From Vibrio azureus (GTDB lineage Bacteria > Pseudomonadota > Gammaproteobacteria > Enterobacterales > Vibrionaceae): a stretch of DNA of 64,000 nucleotides. A program made the translations under genes and the position numbers. The stretch is from assembly GCF_002849855.1 (NCBI RefSeq), contig NZ_CP018616.1, positions 558,001 to 622,000 on the forward strand, in the 5' to 3' direction. The first letter of the stretch is position 1. Each line of letters begins with the position of its first letter. The notes under the pieces were generated by a model. That model was not told the origin of the DNA, searched no databases, and was given only the letters and a program-made list of their open reading frames with translations. Below are positions 10,780-21,174 of this stretch, in pieces.

Positions 10780-11532
10780 CTAAGAATCATCGTTTCGCGT
10801 TATTGCTGATGATACTTGGGCGATACGATCACGGCTTGTTACCGGAATCGAGAAGTCATCCACGTCATCTGCGCCCATTTTACTTTGCTCAGCGATAAAC
10901 GTCATTTTGCTTGGACGCTCGATTTTACCTGAAAGATGAATTTCTTTCACTTGAGAAGAACGAATTAGCGGTCCTACATTCTCTGCATTTATTCCAGCTC
11001 CAGCCATAACAGATATTCTACTGTTAGCCTGTTTGACCAAGGCTTTTATCTGAGCAACTCCTTGGTAAGCCGAGGGGGCTAAACCTGAAGTAAGGACTCG
11101 CTCACAACCTAATTGAATGATTTCCTCTAGAGCAGTTTGAGCGTTACAGCATTGGTCAAATGCTCGATGGAAAGTTACCCCAAGGCCGAGTTGTTGTGCC
11201 AGCTTGCATAACGTTCTGGTGAAGGGGGTATGTACGTGCCCATCTTGAGTTAATACACCGAAGACGACGCCATTTAAGCCAGCTTGTTTCGCAGCTTTAA
11301 TATCGATGAGCATCGTTTCAATTTCTTGTTCAGAATAGAAAAAGTCACCTTGGCGTGGGCGGATCATGGCGTAGATAGGAACGGTAGACAGTTTACCTGC
11401 CTGTTGCATAAAGCCATAGCTTGGTGTTAAACCACCTAAAGCAAGAGATGAACAGAGTTCGATGCGAGTTGCCCCACCTTCAATGGCATTATGAAGAGAT
11501 TCAATGTTATCGATACAAACTTCAAGTTGCAT
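10780..11532 (-). CDS. cutC: Copper homeostasis protein CutC
   Basis: A 250-aa TIM-barrel protein of the CutC family, recognised by its N-terminal block LEVCIDNIESLHNAIEGGA, the segment RIELCSSLALGGLTPS and the motif VTFHRAFDQC. CutC was linked to copper tolerance in E. coli, though its biochemical role remains unclear. The start is placed at ATG 11532 (MQLEVC) to fit the family; an upstream in-frame start would add 20 unrelated residues that overlap the preceding terminator. An AGGTA precedes the chosen start. It converges on phoU with only 13 bp between stops. Confidence 0.92.
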   Translation of the reverse strand: MQLEVCIDNIESLHNAIEGGATRIELCSSLALGGLTPSYGFMQQAGKLSTVPIYAMIRPRQGDFFYSEQEIETMLIDIKAAKQAGLNGVVFGVLTQDGHVHTPFTRTLCKLAQQLGLGVTFHRAFDQCCNAQTALEEIIQLGCERVLTSGLAPSAYQGVAQIKALVKQANSRISVMAGAGINAENVGPLIRSSQVKEIHLSGKIERPSKMTFIAEQSKMGADDVDDFSIPVTSRDRIAQVSSAITRNDDS

Positions 11533-11572
11533 GAATAGTTTACCTAACGAGTTTAAAAGAAAGTCGATGAAA

Positions 11573-11603
11573 ACGAAAAAAGTCCAGAGCAAGCTCTGGA
11601 CTT
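11573..11603 (-). terminator. Rho-independent terminator of the peroxiredoxin gene
   Basis: An 11-bp inverted repeat (11580-11590 with 11593-11603) is followed on the minus strand by a T-rich tail. It stands between the peroxiredoxin and cutC, so the two minus-strand genes are probably separate transcripts. Confidence 0.75.
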
Positions 11604-11693
11604 AAAATTTGTATCTATGAATGCAAGCAGCAGGTTAAACCAAATGTTTGCATATTACCTTCCTCCCTTTTTAGAAAGAGAAAGATAGAGCAA

Positions 11694-12302
11694 TTACTTG
11701 CTTAGGTCGTCTGCGTGCTCAGATAGGAACGCTGCAACACCTTTTGGAGATGCGTCCATACCTGCTTTACCTTCTTCCCATTGTGCAGGACATACTTCGC
11801 CGTGCTTCTGGTGGAAGTTAAGCGCATCAACCATGCGTAGCATTTCGTCGATGTTACGACCTAGAGGAAGATCGTTTACTACTTGGTGACGTACTAGACC
11901 GTCTTCGTCGATTAGGAAAGAACCACGGAAAGCAACGCCTGCTTCTGGGTGCTCAACATCGTACGCTTTACAGATTTCGTGCTTAACGTCAGCAACTAGA
12001 GGGTATTTAACTTGACCGATACCGCCATCTTCGATAGCAGTGTTACGCCATGCGTTGTGAGAGAACTGAGAATCGATAGAAACACCGATTACTTCAACAC
12101 CTTTAGCTTGGAAATCAGCTAGACGGTTGTCGAATGCGATTAGCTCTGATGGGCAAACGAAAGTGAAGTCTAGTGGGTAGAAGAATACAACAGCTTTCTT
12201 ACCTTTTGTGAATTCAGCAAAGTTGAAGTTATCAACGATTTCACCGTTACCTAGAACTGCTGCTGCAGTAAAGTCAGGGGCTTGACGACCTACTAGTACC
12301 AT
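11694..12302 (-). CDS. Typical 2-Cys peroxiredoxin (AhpC/Prx family)
   Basis: A 202-aa thiol peroxidase that reduces hydrogen peroxide and organic hydroperoxides in the cytoplasm. The peroxidatic cysteine is C50 in DFTFVCPSE and the resolving cysteine C171 in EVCPAQW, the pattern of typical 2-Cys enzymes. A GGIG motif is present, but the C-terminal YF motif of peroxide-sensitive forms is absent. The start is ATG 12302, with AGGAG six bases upstream. It is divergent from oxyR with about 200 bp between them, suggesting OxyR control; I found no clean OxyR operator by eye. Vibrio databases call this gene prxA or ahpC. Confidence 0.93.
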   Translation of the reverse strand: MVLVGRQAPDFTAAAVLGNGEIVDNFNFAEFTKGKKAVVFFYPLDFTFVCPSELIAFDNRLADFQAKGVEVIGVSIDSQFSHNAWRNTAIEDGGIGQVKYPLVADVKHEICKAYDVEHPEAGVAFRGSFLIDEDGLVRHQVVNDLPLGRNIDEMLRMVDALNFHQKHGEVCPAQWEEGKAGMDASPKGVAAFLSEHADDLSK

Positions 12303-12500
12303 TTTTTTGCTCCTAAAAAGTATGGTTAGTTTCAAACCGGTTTGAGTTATTTCGGTTTGATCCGTGTTTGTACGAGACAAACTATATTACAAACTGTAGT
12401 ATTGAAAAAAGCGAAATAAATAGATTAAGTTAATCGAAAAAAACGATAAACAACGACGTTATACGTTTACCTTGATAGCGACATTAGACGACAAAACATT

Positions 12501-13406
12501 ATGAATAAATGGCCCAGCCTAAAACAGCTCCACTACTTGGTCACACTGCATGAAACTCGGCACTTTAGTGAAGCGGCGGAACGTTGCTTTGTTAGCCAAT
12601 CAACCTTGAGTAAAGGAATACAAAACCTTGAAGAGCTGATTGGTTGCCCACTTTATGAAAAAAAAGATAAAAAGAGTCCGTTAGTTTTCACTCAAGCTGG
12701 TGAAATGGTCGTGCAGCATGGCAGAGAGCTACTGGCGAAAGGTCAGGACTTAGTGGAATTAGGCCGGATATGTCAAGGCGATGAAATGCAAGGTCAATTG
12801 AGAGTAGGCTGTATTCCGACTATTGCCCCTTTCTTATTGTGTGATTTGGTTCAAGAGATCAATGGGCGTTTCCCTCAATTAACCCTCTTGTTAAGAGAAG
12901 ATACCACCAATAATTTGTTGCAAGCTTTGCGGCACGGTGAGCTAGATGTGTTGATTTTGGCTTTGCCGGTCGATATTGAAGGGATGGAAAGTTGTGTTGT
13001 GGGAGTGGACCCGTTCCGTATGGTTATCAGTGCCAATCAGGCCGACTCTATTTCTGTCCCTATTCGTTATGCTGACTTGCCTAATGAATCTGTGTACTTA
13101 TTAGAAAAAGAGCATTGTTTAACCGAGCATGCTGTTTCTGCCTGTCAGCTGACAGATAGAGATAAAATTAACCCATTTACAGCGACCAGCCTGCATACCT
13201 TAGTTCAAATGGTGGCGAATGGCTTAGGGACCACATTTATCCCTCAAATGGCGATTGATCATGGACTGTTACATAATCAAAACTTGGTCGTGATCGATCC
13301 ACCGGGACAACAAGCTTATCGTAACATCGGTTTAGTTTGGAGGCCGAATGCTGCACGCACTAAAACCTTTAATCAATTAGCAGAGTTACTTTCTGAACTG
13401 TTTTAG
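12501..13406 (+). CDS. oxyR: Hydrogen peroxide-inducible LysR-type regulator OxyR
   Basis: A 301-aa LysR-family regulator. The N-terminal helix-turn-helix (about 5-65) has LHYLVTLHETRHFSEAAERC and SQSTLSKGIQNLEE. The redox pair C206 and C215 lies in EHCLTEHAVSAC, matching the nine-residue spacing of C199/C208 in E. coli OxyR; that pair forms a disulfide on peroxide exposure and activates the protein. It is divergent from the 2-Cys peroxiredoxin gene, a likely target. Repeat units follow its stop instead of a clear U-tailed terminator. Confidence 0.92.
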   Translation: MNKWPSLKQLHYLVTLHETRHFSEAAERCFVSQSTLSKGIQNLEELIGCPLYEKKDKKSPLVFTQAGEMVVQHGRELLAKGQDLVELGRICQGDEMQGQLRVGCIPTIAPFLLCDLVQEINGRFPQLTLLLREDTTNNLLQALRHGELDVLILALPVDIEGMESCVVGVDPFRMVISANQADSISVPIRYADLPNESVYLLEKEHCLTEHAVSACQLTDRDKINPFTATSLHTLVQMVANGLGTTFIPQMAIDHGLLHNQNLVVIDPPGQQAYRNIGLVWRPNAARTKTFNQLAELLSELF

Positions 13407-13417
13407 TGATGAGTTCG

Positions 13418-13540
13418 ACTCAGTGACCTCGCTCTGAATCAAGCATCTTGAGGTCACGGGGTATATATTATCTTCTGTATGTGCTCTAGTGACATTGCAC
13501 TATTGCTCTGAGTCACGAGTTCGAGGTCACTTAGATATAT
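13418..13540. repeat. Two adjacent units of a dispersed palindromic intergenic repeat
   Basis: Unit one (about 13418-13463) contains AGTGACCTC ... GAGGTCAC flanking GCTCTGAATCAAGCATCTT and ends in GGGGTATA. Nearly the same sequence recurs at 62250-62294 and 62659-62708. Unit two (about 13490-13540) is more diverged: TAGTGAC ... GAGGTCACTTAGATATA. Both lie just after the oxyR stop. They are hairpin-forming and non-coding. Confidence 0.75.
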
Positions 13541-14085
13541 GCTACTTTTTCAACTATTCTTAGTACTTTATTCTGATAGTGAAGTTTAACTTGTGAAATT
13601 TTACAGGTTAAACTGAATGGTGTTTTCATAAAATTGTGAAATTTCACACTGTTAATTTTACTTGAATACGACTTAACTTCTCCCGCCTTGATATTTGGTA
13701 TTGTTGTTCTTTTACTTGCCTTAGCCGATCAATATTATTTTTTACATTGTTTGTTTTTATATTTTTCTTGTGTTTTTTCTGTTGCTTTATTACGTAATTA
13801 TTTTTCGATGTCTTTAAATAATCAATCACTTACTCTTATCGGCATAAAACTCCGAATTTCTATTTTACCTGCTTTCTCGCTTTCACTTCCTGAAGCATTG
13901 ATATAGATTATTTAAGAGGTTTAAAAGAGTTACATATAAAAATAAGAACATTAAAATAAATGGGATATAGGCGTGAAACGCTTTGCTTTTAATAATTTAT
14001 TTTTTGGTTTTTGATGTTCTTTATTTACAAATGTTAACTGTGGCTGATGGCGACTTATTAATTAATATCATTAAGGTAAATAATT
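13541..14085. other. Gene-free AT-rich region upstream of aceB
   Basis: About 545 bp with runs of T and A and no supported gene. A 72-codon open frame on the plus strand has low-complexity hydrophobic content and no ribosome binding site. The aceB 5' region presumably lies in its right part, where TTAATTAATATCATTAAGG precedes the start. No specific operator was recognised. Confidence 0.6.
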
Positions 14086-15717
14086 ATGCTGGCTCAGAAA
14101 AAACAAGAACAACTTTCAACAGACATTGATAAGAAAAGCTTCAAGGTTGTTGGTAAGCTGACAGAGGAACATCAGGTAATATGCTCTGAGCAAGCTCTGG
14201 CTTTCTTATCCGTTCTTTGTGAACAATACGCAAACCGTGTCGATGCCCTATTAGCGGTAAGAGAACAAACACAAGCTCGAATCGATGCCGGTGAATTACC
14301 CAACTTTTTATCAGAAACTCAAGATATCCGCGAAGGGAGCTGGAAGATCTTAGGGATTCCCGACGATCTAAAAGATCGCAGGGTGGAAATTACAGGCCCC
14401 ACGGATCGTAAAATGGTCATCAATGCCTTGAATGCTAATGTAAAAGTATTTATGGCAGACTTCGAAGATTCCATGTCTCCCGCTTGGGAAAAGTTACTCG
14501 ATGGGCAGTTGAATTTACGTGATGCCGTCAATGGCACAATCAGTTATACCAATCCAACTAATGGCAAACATTATCAATTAAGAGAAGATCCAGCGGTATT
14601 AATTTGTCGAGTCCGTGGTTTACACCTTAAAGAAAAGCATGTTGTTTTGAATGAGCAAGCTATTCCCGGCGCACTCTTTGACTTTGCACTTTATTTCTTC
14701 AATAACTATCAAGCTCTATTGAAGAAGAACAGCGGCCCTTATTTTTATCTGCCTAAATTGCAATCCTATCATGAAGCTCAATGGTGGAGTGAAGTGTTCC
14801 ATTTTACTGAAGAGTATTTTGGTTTGGATACGGGGACTATTAAGGCAACAGTCTTGATTGAAACGTTACCTGCTGTATTTGAAATGGATGAAATATTGTT
14901 TTCATTAAAAGAGCATATTGTTGGCCTTAACTGCGGTCGTTGGGATTACATCTTTAGCTATATCAAAACATTGAAAAAATTTCCTGATCGTATATTGCCT
15001 GATCGTCAAGTCGTCACCATGGATACGCCATTTTTGAACGCTTATTCGCGTTTATTAATCAAAACGTGCCATCGACGCGGGGCGTTTGCGATGGGCGGGA
15101 TGGCGGCGTTAATACCTGTAAAAGATCCTCAAAAAAATCAACAAGTACTCGATAAAATTCGAACCGACAAGCTATTGGAAGCTCAAAATGGCCATGATGG
15201 TACTTGGGTTGCACACCCCGGTTTGGCTGACACAGCGATGGAAGCTTTTAGCTCGGTCCTCGGCAAGCGAACCCATCAATTGGATGTTTATCGTTCTGAA
15301 GATAAGCCCATTACAGCAGAAAACCTGTTAGAACCTTGTGAAGGGCTGCGAACGGAACAAGGCATGCGACACAATATTCGAGTGGCATTGCAATATATCG
15401 AAGCGTGGATTTCCGGTAACGGTTGTGTGCCTATTTATGGATTGATGGAAGATGCTGCGACGGCTGAAATCTCACGAGCGTCAATATGGCAATGGATCCA
15501 ACATGAAAAACACTTGGATAACGGCTTACTCGTTACGCGTTCACTGTTTGAGCAATATCTTAATCAAGAAATCGACGTGGTTAAGTATGAGATTGGTGAG
15601 TACCGTTATCAAATGGGAAGATTTACAGAAGCCGCACAACTGATGCTGCAACTGACGACCAGTGATGAACTGACCAATTTTTTAACCGTACCTGGGTATG
15701 ACTATTTAACTGATTAA
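14086..15717 (+). CDS. aceB: Malate synthase A
   Basis: A 543-aa malate synthase of the A class, close to the E. coli length (533). It condenses glyoxylate with acetyl-CoA to malate, the second step of the glyoxylate shunt for growth on acetate or fatty acids. Recognisable blocks are VFMADFEDSMSPAWEK, the substrate-site region VLIETLPAVFEMDEILF with GLNCGRWDYIFSYIK, and GMRHNIRVALQYIEAWISGNGCVPI with the catalytic-domain residues. AAGG lies 9-12 nt before the ATG. It is followed after 145 bp by aceA. No aceK is present here. Confidence 0.95.
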   Translation: MLAQKKQEQLSTDIDKKSFKVVGKLTEEHQVICSEQALAFLSVLCEQYANRVDALLAVREQTQARIDAGELPNFLSETQDIREGSWKILGIPDDLKDRRVEITGPTDRKMVINALNANVKVFMADFEDSMSPAWEKLLDGQLNLRDAVNGTISYTNPTNGKHYQLREDPAVLICRVRGLHLKEKHVVLNEQAIPGALFDFALYFFNNYQALLKKNSGPYFYLPKLQSYHEAQWWSEVFHFTEEYFGLDTGTIKATVLIETLPAVFEMDEILFSLKEHIVGLNCGRWDYIFSYIKTLKKFPDRILPDRQVVTMDTPFLNAYSRLLIKTCHRRGAFAMGGMAALIPVKDPQKNQQVLDKIRTDKLLEAQNGHDGTWVAHPGLADTAMEAFSSVLGKRTHQLDVYRSEDKPITAENLLEPCEGLRTEQGMRHNIRVALQYIEAWISGNGCVPIYGLMEDAATAEISRASIWQWIQHEKHLDNGLLVTRSLFEQYLNQEIDVVKYEIGEYRYQMGRFTEAAQLMLQLTTSDELTNFLTVPGYDYLTD

Positions 15718-15862
15718 TTAACCGAGTGACTTTACCACTCATTGTGTAACTGTAGATTGGGCCTTGTTTAAGCACAGTGCTGGCAGATTAAGAGTGTACT
15801 GCCTTTGAGAGTGGATGACTCATTCATATTTGAAAGTACATGAATAATAGAGGGATAGAATC

Positions 15863-17176
15863 ATGATGAACTTAACTCGCCGCCAACAAATAGAAGCTTT
15901 AGAGAAAGATTGGGCTGAAAACCCACGCTGGCAAAATGTTAAACGCCCTTACACAGCGGCTGAAGTGGTCGAATTACGAGGTTCAATCGTACCCGCTAAT
16001 ACCATCGCTCAGCAAGGGGCAGATAAACTTTGGTCCTTGGTCAATGGCAGTGCTAAAAAAGGCTATGTAAATTGTTTAGGAGCGCTCACCGGTGGTCAAG
16101 CCGTTCAACAAGCGAAAGCGGGTATCGAAGCGGTGTATCTTTCCGGCTGGCAAGTTGCAGCGGATAACAACACCGCCTCGACGATGTACCCTGATCAATC
16201 TCTCTATCCAGTTGACTCGGTCCCTTCTGTTGTTAAACGTATTAATAATGCGTTTCGTCGTGCGGATCAGATCCAGTGGGCAGCGGGTAAAACACCCAAT
16301 GAGGAAGGTGGGATTGATTACTTCTTACCGATTGTTGCGGATGCGGAAGCGGGCTTTGGTGGTGTTTTAAATGCTTATGAGTTGATGAAGTCAATGATTG
16401 AAGCAGGCGCTGCTGGAGTGCATTTTGAAGATCAACTGGCTTCGGTGAAAAAGTGTGGTCATATGGGCGGAAAAGTGTTGGTTCCCACGCAGGAGGCAGT
16501 GCAAAAATTAGTGGCTGCTCGCTTGGCTGCTGATGTTGCTGGAACAACAACATTGGTGATTGCTCGCACTGATGCCAATGCTGCAGATTTGTTGACATCG
16601 GACTGTGATCCTTATGACAAGGACTTTATTGATGGGGAGCGAACTGCTGAAGGTTTTTATCGAGTGCGTGCAGGAATAGAACAAGCAATATCACGTGGCT
16701 TAGCGTACGCCCCTTATGCAGATCTGATTTGGTGTGAGACGGCTAAACCATGTTTGGAAGAAGCGCGTCAATTTGCAGAGGCCATCCATGCGCAATATCC
16801 CGATCAATTACTCGCTTATAATTGCTCGCCTTCATTCAATTGGGAGAAAAATCTAGACCCGCAGACGATTGCTCAGTTTCAGCAGGAACTCGCCGACATG
16901 GGGTACAAATACCAATTTATTACTCTCGCTGGTATACATAATATGTGGTTTAACATGTTTGAACTAGCACATGCGTATGCACAGGGTGAAGGTATGCGTC
17001 ATTACGTTGAAAAAGTTCAACGGCCGGAGTTTGAGGCGGCAGAAAAAGGCTATACATTTGTGGCACACCAGCAGGAAGTAGGAACGGGGTACTTTGATAA
17101 AATGACCAATACTATCCAAGGTGGGAATTCTTCAGTGACTGCACTGACAGGCTCAACAGAAGAAGACCAATTCTAG
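15863..17176 (+). CDS. aceA: Isocitrate lyase
   Basis: A 437-aa isocitrate lyase, matching the E. coli length (434). It splits isocitrate into succinate and glyoxylate. The catalytic loop is [14 protein letters not shown] with its active-site cysteine, and other signatures are [19 protein letters not shown] and [10 protein letters not shown]. The C-terminal [12 protein letters not shown] and [19 protein letters not shown] are typical of the short bacterial form. The start is the first of two adjacent ATGs ([17 protein letters not shown]). It forms the glyoxylate shunt with aceB. Confidence 0.96.
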   Translation: MMNLTRRQQIEALEKDWAENPRWQNVKRPYTAAEVVELRGSIVPANTIAQQGADKLWSLVNGSAKKGYVNCLGALTGGQAVQQAKAGIEAVYLSGWQVAADNNTASTMYPDQSLYPVDSVPSVVKRINNAFRRADQIQWAAGKTPNEEGGIDYFLPIVADAEAGFGGVLNAYELMKSMIEAGAAGVHFEDQLASVKKCGHMGGKVLVPTQEAVQKLVAARLAADVAGTTTLVIARTDANAADLLTSDCDPYDKDFIDGERTAEGFYRVRAGIEQAISRGLAYAPYADLIWCETAKPCLEEARQFAEAIHAQYPDQLLAYNCSPSFNWEKNLDPQTIAQFQQELADMGYKYQFITLAGIHNMWFNMFELAHAYAQGEGMRHYVEKVQRPEFEAAEKGYTFVAHQQEVGTGYFDKMTNTIQGGNSSVTALTGSTEEDQF

Positions 17177-17196
17177 CCTAATACATGCTATACCTA

Positions 17197-17237
17197 AGTG
17201 TTCTCAAGGTGCTAGTTAATAGTACCTTGAGAACACT
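17197..17237. repeat. Long perfect inverted repeat after aceA
   Basis: A 14-bp perfect stem (17197-17210 with 17224-17237), extended by three more pairs including one G-T, encloses a 7-nt loop 20 bp after the aceA stop. The T run comes only about 9 nt later (17246-17250), so it may be a terminator with a displaced tail or an mRNA-stabilising hairpin. Confidence 0.6.
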
Positions 17238-17286
17238 CGGGAGGCTTTTTCCGCGTAACGATCAGTCAGTGACCAGTCAGCGACGC

Positions 17287-17733
17287 TTAATCCATTTCAA
17301 ATTCAGTGGTATCGGTCTCTTCTTGCAGCTCGAGTAAATTGATCGCGATCGAGACAAAATCCGTGTCTGTTATGATCCCAACCAAATGATCTTTACTGAC
17401 AACAGGCAAACAGCCGACTTTATGCTTTTGCATATGCATCGCGCTTTCTTTGAGTCCAGCTTTGGGCTCGACAGTCATTAGGCTTGTGTGCATGATTTCG
17501 AAAAGTGGTGTGTCGAGCGTGTAAGAATGCTGAACGTTTACGGGAGATAGGCTAGATTCTTGAGCCGCTAAAATATCGCGCTGGGTGATTAAGCCTTGCA
17601 AGTGGTGGTGATTATCAATAATCGGAATATGGCGAATATCCAGGGTATCCATCATATCTTTCGCATCACGTAATGTGTGTGTTCGTGATAAGGTATGTGG
17701 ATTACGAGTCATCATATCTTCAACTTTGATCAT
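17287..17733 (-). CDS. CBS domain-containing protein
   Basis: A 148-aa protein made almost entirely of two CBS motifs (about 1-60 and 75-135), a Bateman module that usually binds adenine nucleotides. The repeats are visible as VEDMMTRNPHTL ... HIPIIDNHHHLQGLITQRDIL and IMHTSLMTVEPKAG ... GCLPVVSKDHLVGIITDTDFV. No catalytic domain is attached, so it may be a stand-alone energy sensor or partner protein; its target is unknown. The start is ATG 17733 with GGAGG five bases upstream, which is better than an in-frame upstream start. It converges on aceA. Confidence 0.85.
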   Translation of the reverse strand: MIKVEDMMTRNPHTLSRTHTLRDAKDMMDTLDIRHIPIIDNHHHLQGLITQRDILAAQESSLSPVNVQHSYTLDTPLFEIMHTSLMTVEPKAGLKESAMHMQKHKVGCLPVVSKDHLVGIITDTDFVSIAINLLELQEETDTTEFEMD

Positions 17734-18309
17734 AAGAACCTCCAACAGTATGCTTTTGTGCTCAAAAAACGCTAAATATGAGCTCAATGAAATTGTCTTC
17801 GTATGTCTCGAATCAGTAACCCAACACTGACTGGAGGATTTGAAGCCATTTGGATATACCGAGTAATGATTACCTATAAGCAGAAAGGTGACTGCATTAA
17901 GGTCACTTGAGTATATTCAATATAGGAAATATTTGCTGGAAGAAATGCGATCTGGAGCTATTTTCAGCTCGAAAGCAGTAAGATTAGATCCAGATCAATT
18001 TCGTCGCTGTTTTGTCGGCATTTCCCCCTCCCGTCATGCTCGCTTTCTTTATTTTATCAATGATTCCTGTTGTAAATATCATATATAGGAATGTTTTGGT
18101 CACTGATGACTAGACCCACTGGCTTCTTTTTTTTACGTGAGACTCATTTGCAAGTTGGATAGAGCGCTTATTCGATGTTTAAAGCAAGGTTTATGGTCAA
18201 TATTAAGGGGTATTTGCTTGCTATTGCAGCATGTCGACATATACTAGTCTGCTGCGAAAAACTCGCCGTCATTTGTGGCGTAACTTGAACAACAGATAAG
18301 ACCCGTAAC
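17734..18309. other. Gene-free region between the CBS protein and queA
   Basis: About 575 bp. It contains a short unit of the dispersed repeat at about 17887-17918 (GGTGAC ... AGGTCACTTGAGTATA) and the candidate queA promoter at its right end. An open frame of 66 codons (17888-18088) has no credible start signal or family resemblance and is not annotated. Confidence 0.55.
18218..18245 (+). promoter_or_regulatory. Candidate sigma-70 promoter of queA
   Basis: TTGCTA (18218-18223), a 16-bp spacer and TATACT (18240-18245) lie 65 bp upstream of the queA start. Judged by eye only. Confidence 0.45.
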
Positions 18310-19362
18310 ATGCAAGTATCAGATTTTCATTTCGACCTTCCAGATGAACTCATCGCTCGCTACCCTCAGCCAGAGCGAACGGCAAGCCGACTTTTACAAA
18401 TGGATGGTAACACGGGTGAGCTTATAGATGGCACATTCACTGATGTTTTGAGTCAAGTTCAAGCTGGCGACTTAGTGGTGTTTAATAACACTCGAGTCAT
18501 TCCTGCGCGAATGTTTGGTCGTAAAGCTTCTGGCGGTAAATTAGAAGTGCTGGTGGAGCGTATGCTCGATGATAAAAGCATTTTAGCCCATGTCCGCTGT
18601 TCTAAATCGCCAAAGCCAGGTTCAACAGTTTTACTGGGTGAGAATGATGAATATTCTGCAGAAATGGTTGCACGTCATGATGCTTTATTTGAGTTAAAGT
18701 TTGCGTCAGATAAAACGGTCCTAGAAATTTTGGAAGAGATTGGTCATATGCCATTGCCTCCATACATTGATCGTCCTGATGAAGACTCAGACAAAGAGCG
18801 TTATCAAACCGTGTATAACCAAAAACCAGGCGCTGTGGCAGCACCTACGGCGGGATTGCACTTTGATGACGAGCTGCTCGAAAACATCAAAGCGAAAGGT
18901 GCGGAATTTGCTTATGTGACACTGCATGTCGGTGCTGGTACATTTCAACCCGTAAAAGTCGATGACATCAATGACCATCATATGCATGCGGAGTATGTTG
19001 AAGTTCCGCAAGAGGTGGTGGATGCGATTCATGACACTAAAGCACGAGGAGGGCGTATTATTGCTGTCGGCACAACATCAGTACGTTCGCTAGAAAGTGC
19101 CGCTCAAGATGCGTTAAAAAATGGAACGGAGTTAGTCCCATTTTTTGGTGATACTGAAATCTTCATCTTTCCTGGTTACGAATACCAATTAGTGGATTGT
19201 TTGATCACCAACTTCCACCTGCCAGAATCAACACTTATCATGTTAGTGAGTGCATTTGCTGGGTATGACAATACCATGAATGCCTACCAGCATGCGGTGA
19301 AGAATAAATATCGCTTTTTCTCATACGGTGACTCAATGTTCATCAAGAAAAAGACAAGCTAG
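18310..19362 (+). CDS. queA: S-adenosylmethionine:tRNA ribosyltransferase-isomerase QueA
   Basis: A 350-aa QueA, full length. It transfers and isomerises the ribosyl part of SAM onto preQ1 in tRNA to make epoxyqueuosine. Family blocks are [20 protein letters not shown] at the N-terminus, [30 protein letters not shown], and the C-terminal [20 protein letters not shown]. It precedes tgt by 152 bp, the usual order of the two queuosine genes in gammaproteobacteria; tgt performs the preceding step. A candidate promoter lies just upstream. Confidence 0.97.
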   Translation: MQVSDFHFDLPDELIARYPQPERTASRLLQMDGNTGELIDGTFTDVLSQVQAGDLVVFNNTRVIPARMFGRKASGGKLEVLVERMLDDKSILAHVRCSKSPKPGSTVLLGENDEYSAEMVARHDALFELKFASDKTVLEILEEIGHMPLPPYIDRPDEDSDKERYQTVYNQKPGAVAAPTAGLHFDDELLENIKAKGAEFAYVTLHVGAGTFQPVKVDDINDHHMHAEYVEVPQEVVDAIHDTKARGGRIIAVGTTSVRSLESAAQDALKNGTELVPFFGDTEIFIFPGYEYQLVDCLITNFHLPESTLIMLVSAFAGYDNTMNAYQHAVKNKYRFFSYGDSMFIKKKTS

Positions 19363-19463
19363 TACTGACTAGTTTTAATCGTTTACGAGTGCTAGCAGTA
19401 AGCTAGAAAATAACGCTATTGAGCTGTATTTTTCGCAAGGATAAGCGACCGCTCCTTAGGTAA

Positions 19464-20648
<1,185 letters not shown>

Positions 20649-20653
20649 AAATG

Positions 20654-20683
20654 AAAGCCTTTGGTCAATTACCAAAGGCTTTT
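20654..20683 (+). terminator. Terminator or attenuator after tgt
   Basis: An 11-bp stem (20654-20664 with 20672-20682), a 7-nt loop and only a short T stretch. It could terminate tgt partially. Confidence 0.6.
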
Positions 20684-20811
20684 GTGAATATAGTAGGTTA
20701 ATACATACGGTTTTTTGGGATGAGTGATCGCTATTCATCATTCCCAAGCTTGAATCTTAGTGTATTAAGTTTAAATTGTTTTTTATCAATAAATCTAATG
20801 AGGATGTTTTA

Positions 20812-21153
20812 ATGTTTATTTCTCAGGCTCACGCCGCAGCAGAAGTTGCACCCGCAGGCTCACCAGCAGGTGGTGGTTTTGAAATGTTGATCATGCTTGG
20901 CATGTTTGCAGTGATTTTTTACTTCATGATTTACCGACCGCAAGCAAAGCGAGTAAAAGAACACAAGAGCCTAATGTCTTCGATGGGCAAAGGTGATGAA
21001 GTGCTTACGAGTGGTGGTATTGTGGGTAAAATCACAAAAATTGCCGAAGATAATGATTTCATCTCAATTGAATTAAACAACAATAATGAAATTGTTATTA
21101 AGAAAGACTTTGTTACAGCTGTGCTTCCTAAGGGCACGCTGAAATCCCTATAA
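20812..21153 (+). CDS. yajC: Preprotein translocase subunit YajC
   Basis: A 113-aa single-span membrane protein that associates with SecD and SecF in the holotranslocon. A short periplasmic N-terminus and a membrane helix (about 22-44) lead to FMIYRPQAKRVKEHKSLM, then the soluble part with KGDEVLTSGGIVGKI and FVTAVLPKGTLKSL. The ATG at 20812 (MFISQAHAAAE) fits the family and has GAGG upstream; an in-frame upstream start would add 12 residues. It stands 21 bp ahead of secD in one operon. Confidence 0.95.
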   Translation: MFISQAHAAAEVAPAGSPAGGGFEMLIMLGMFAVIFYFMIYRPQAKRVKEHKSLMSSMGKGDEVLTSGGIVGKITKIAEDNDFISIELNNNNEIVIKKDFVTAVLPKGTLKSL

Positions 21154-21174
21154 AACGGCTTAAGGATCCTCGCT

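Noticed and set aside
12303..12500. OxyR operator between the peroxiredoxin gene and oxyR
   Set aside because: Several GATA/TTAT pieces are present, but they do not keep the spacing of the four-element OxyR site.
13688..13906. 72-codon open frame between oxyR and aceB
   Set aside because: Hydrophobic low-complexity product of a T-rich region, no start signal.
16242..16598. 118-codon open frame opposite aceA
   Set aside because: Antisense to a clear coding gene; composition explained by the aceA codon pattern.
17888..18088. 66-codon open frame upstream of queA
   Set aside because: GTG start without a ribosome site, lies over a repeat unit, no family resemblance.
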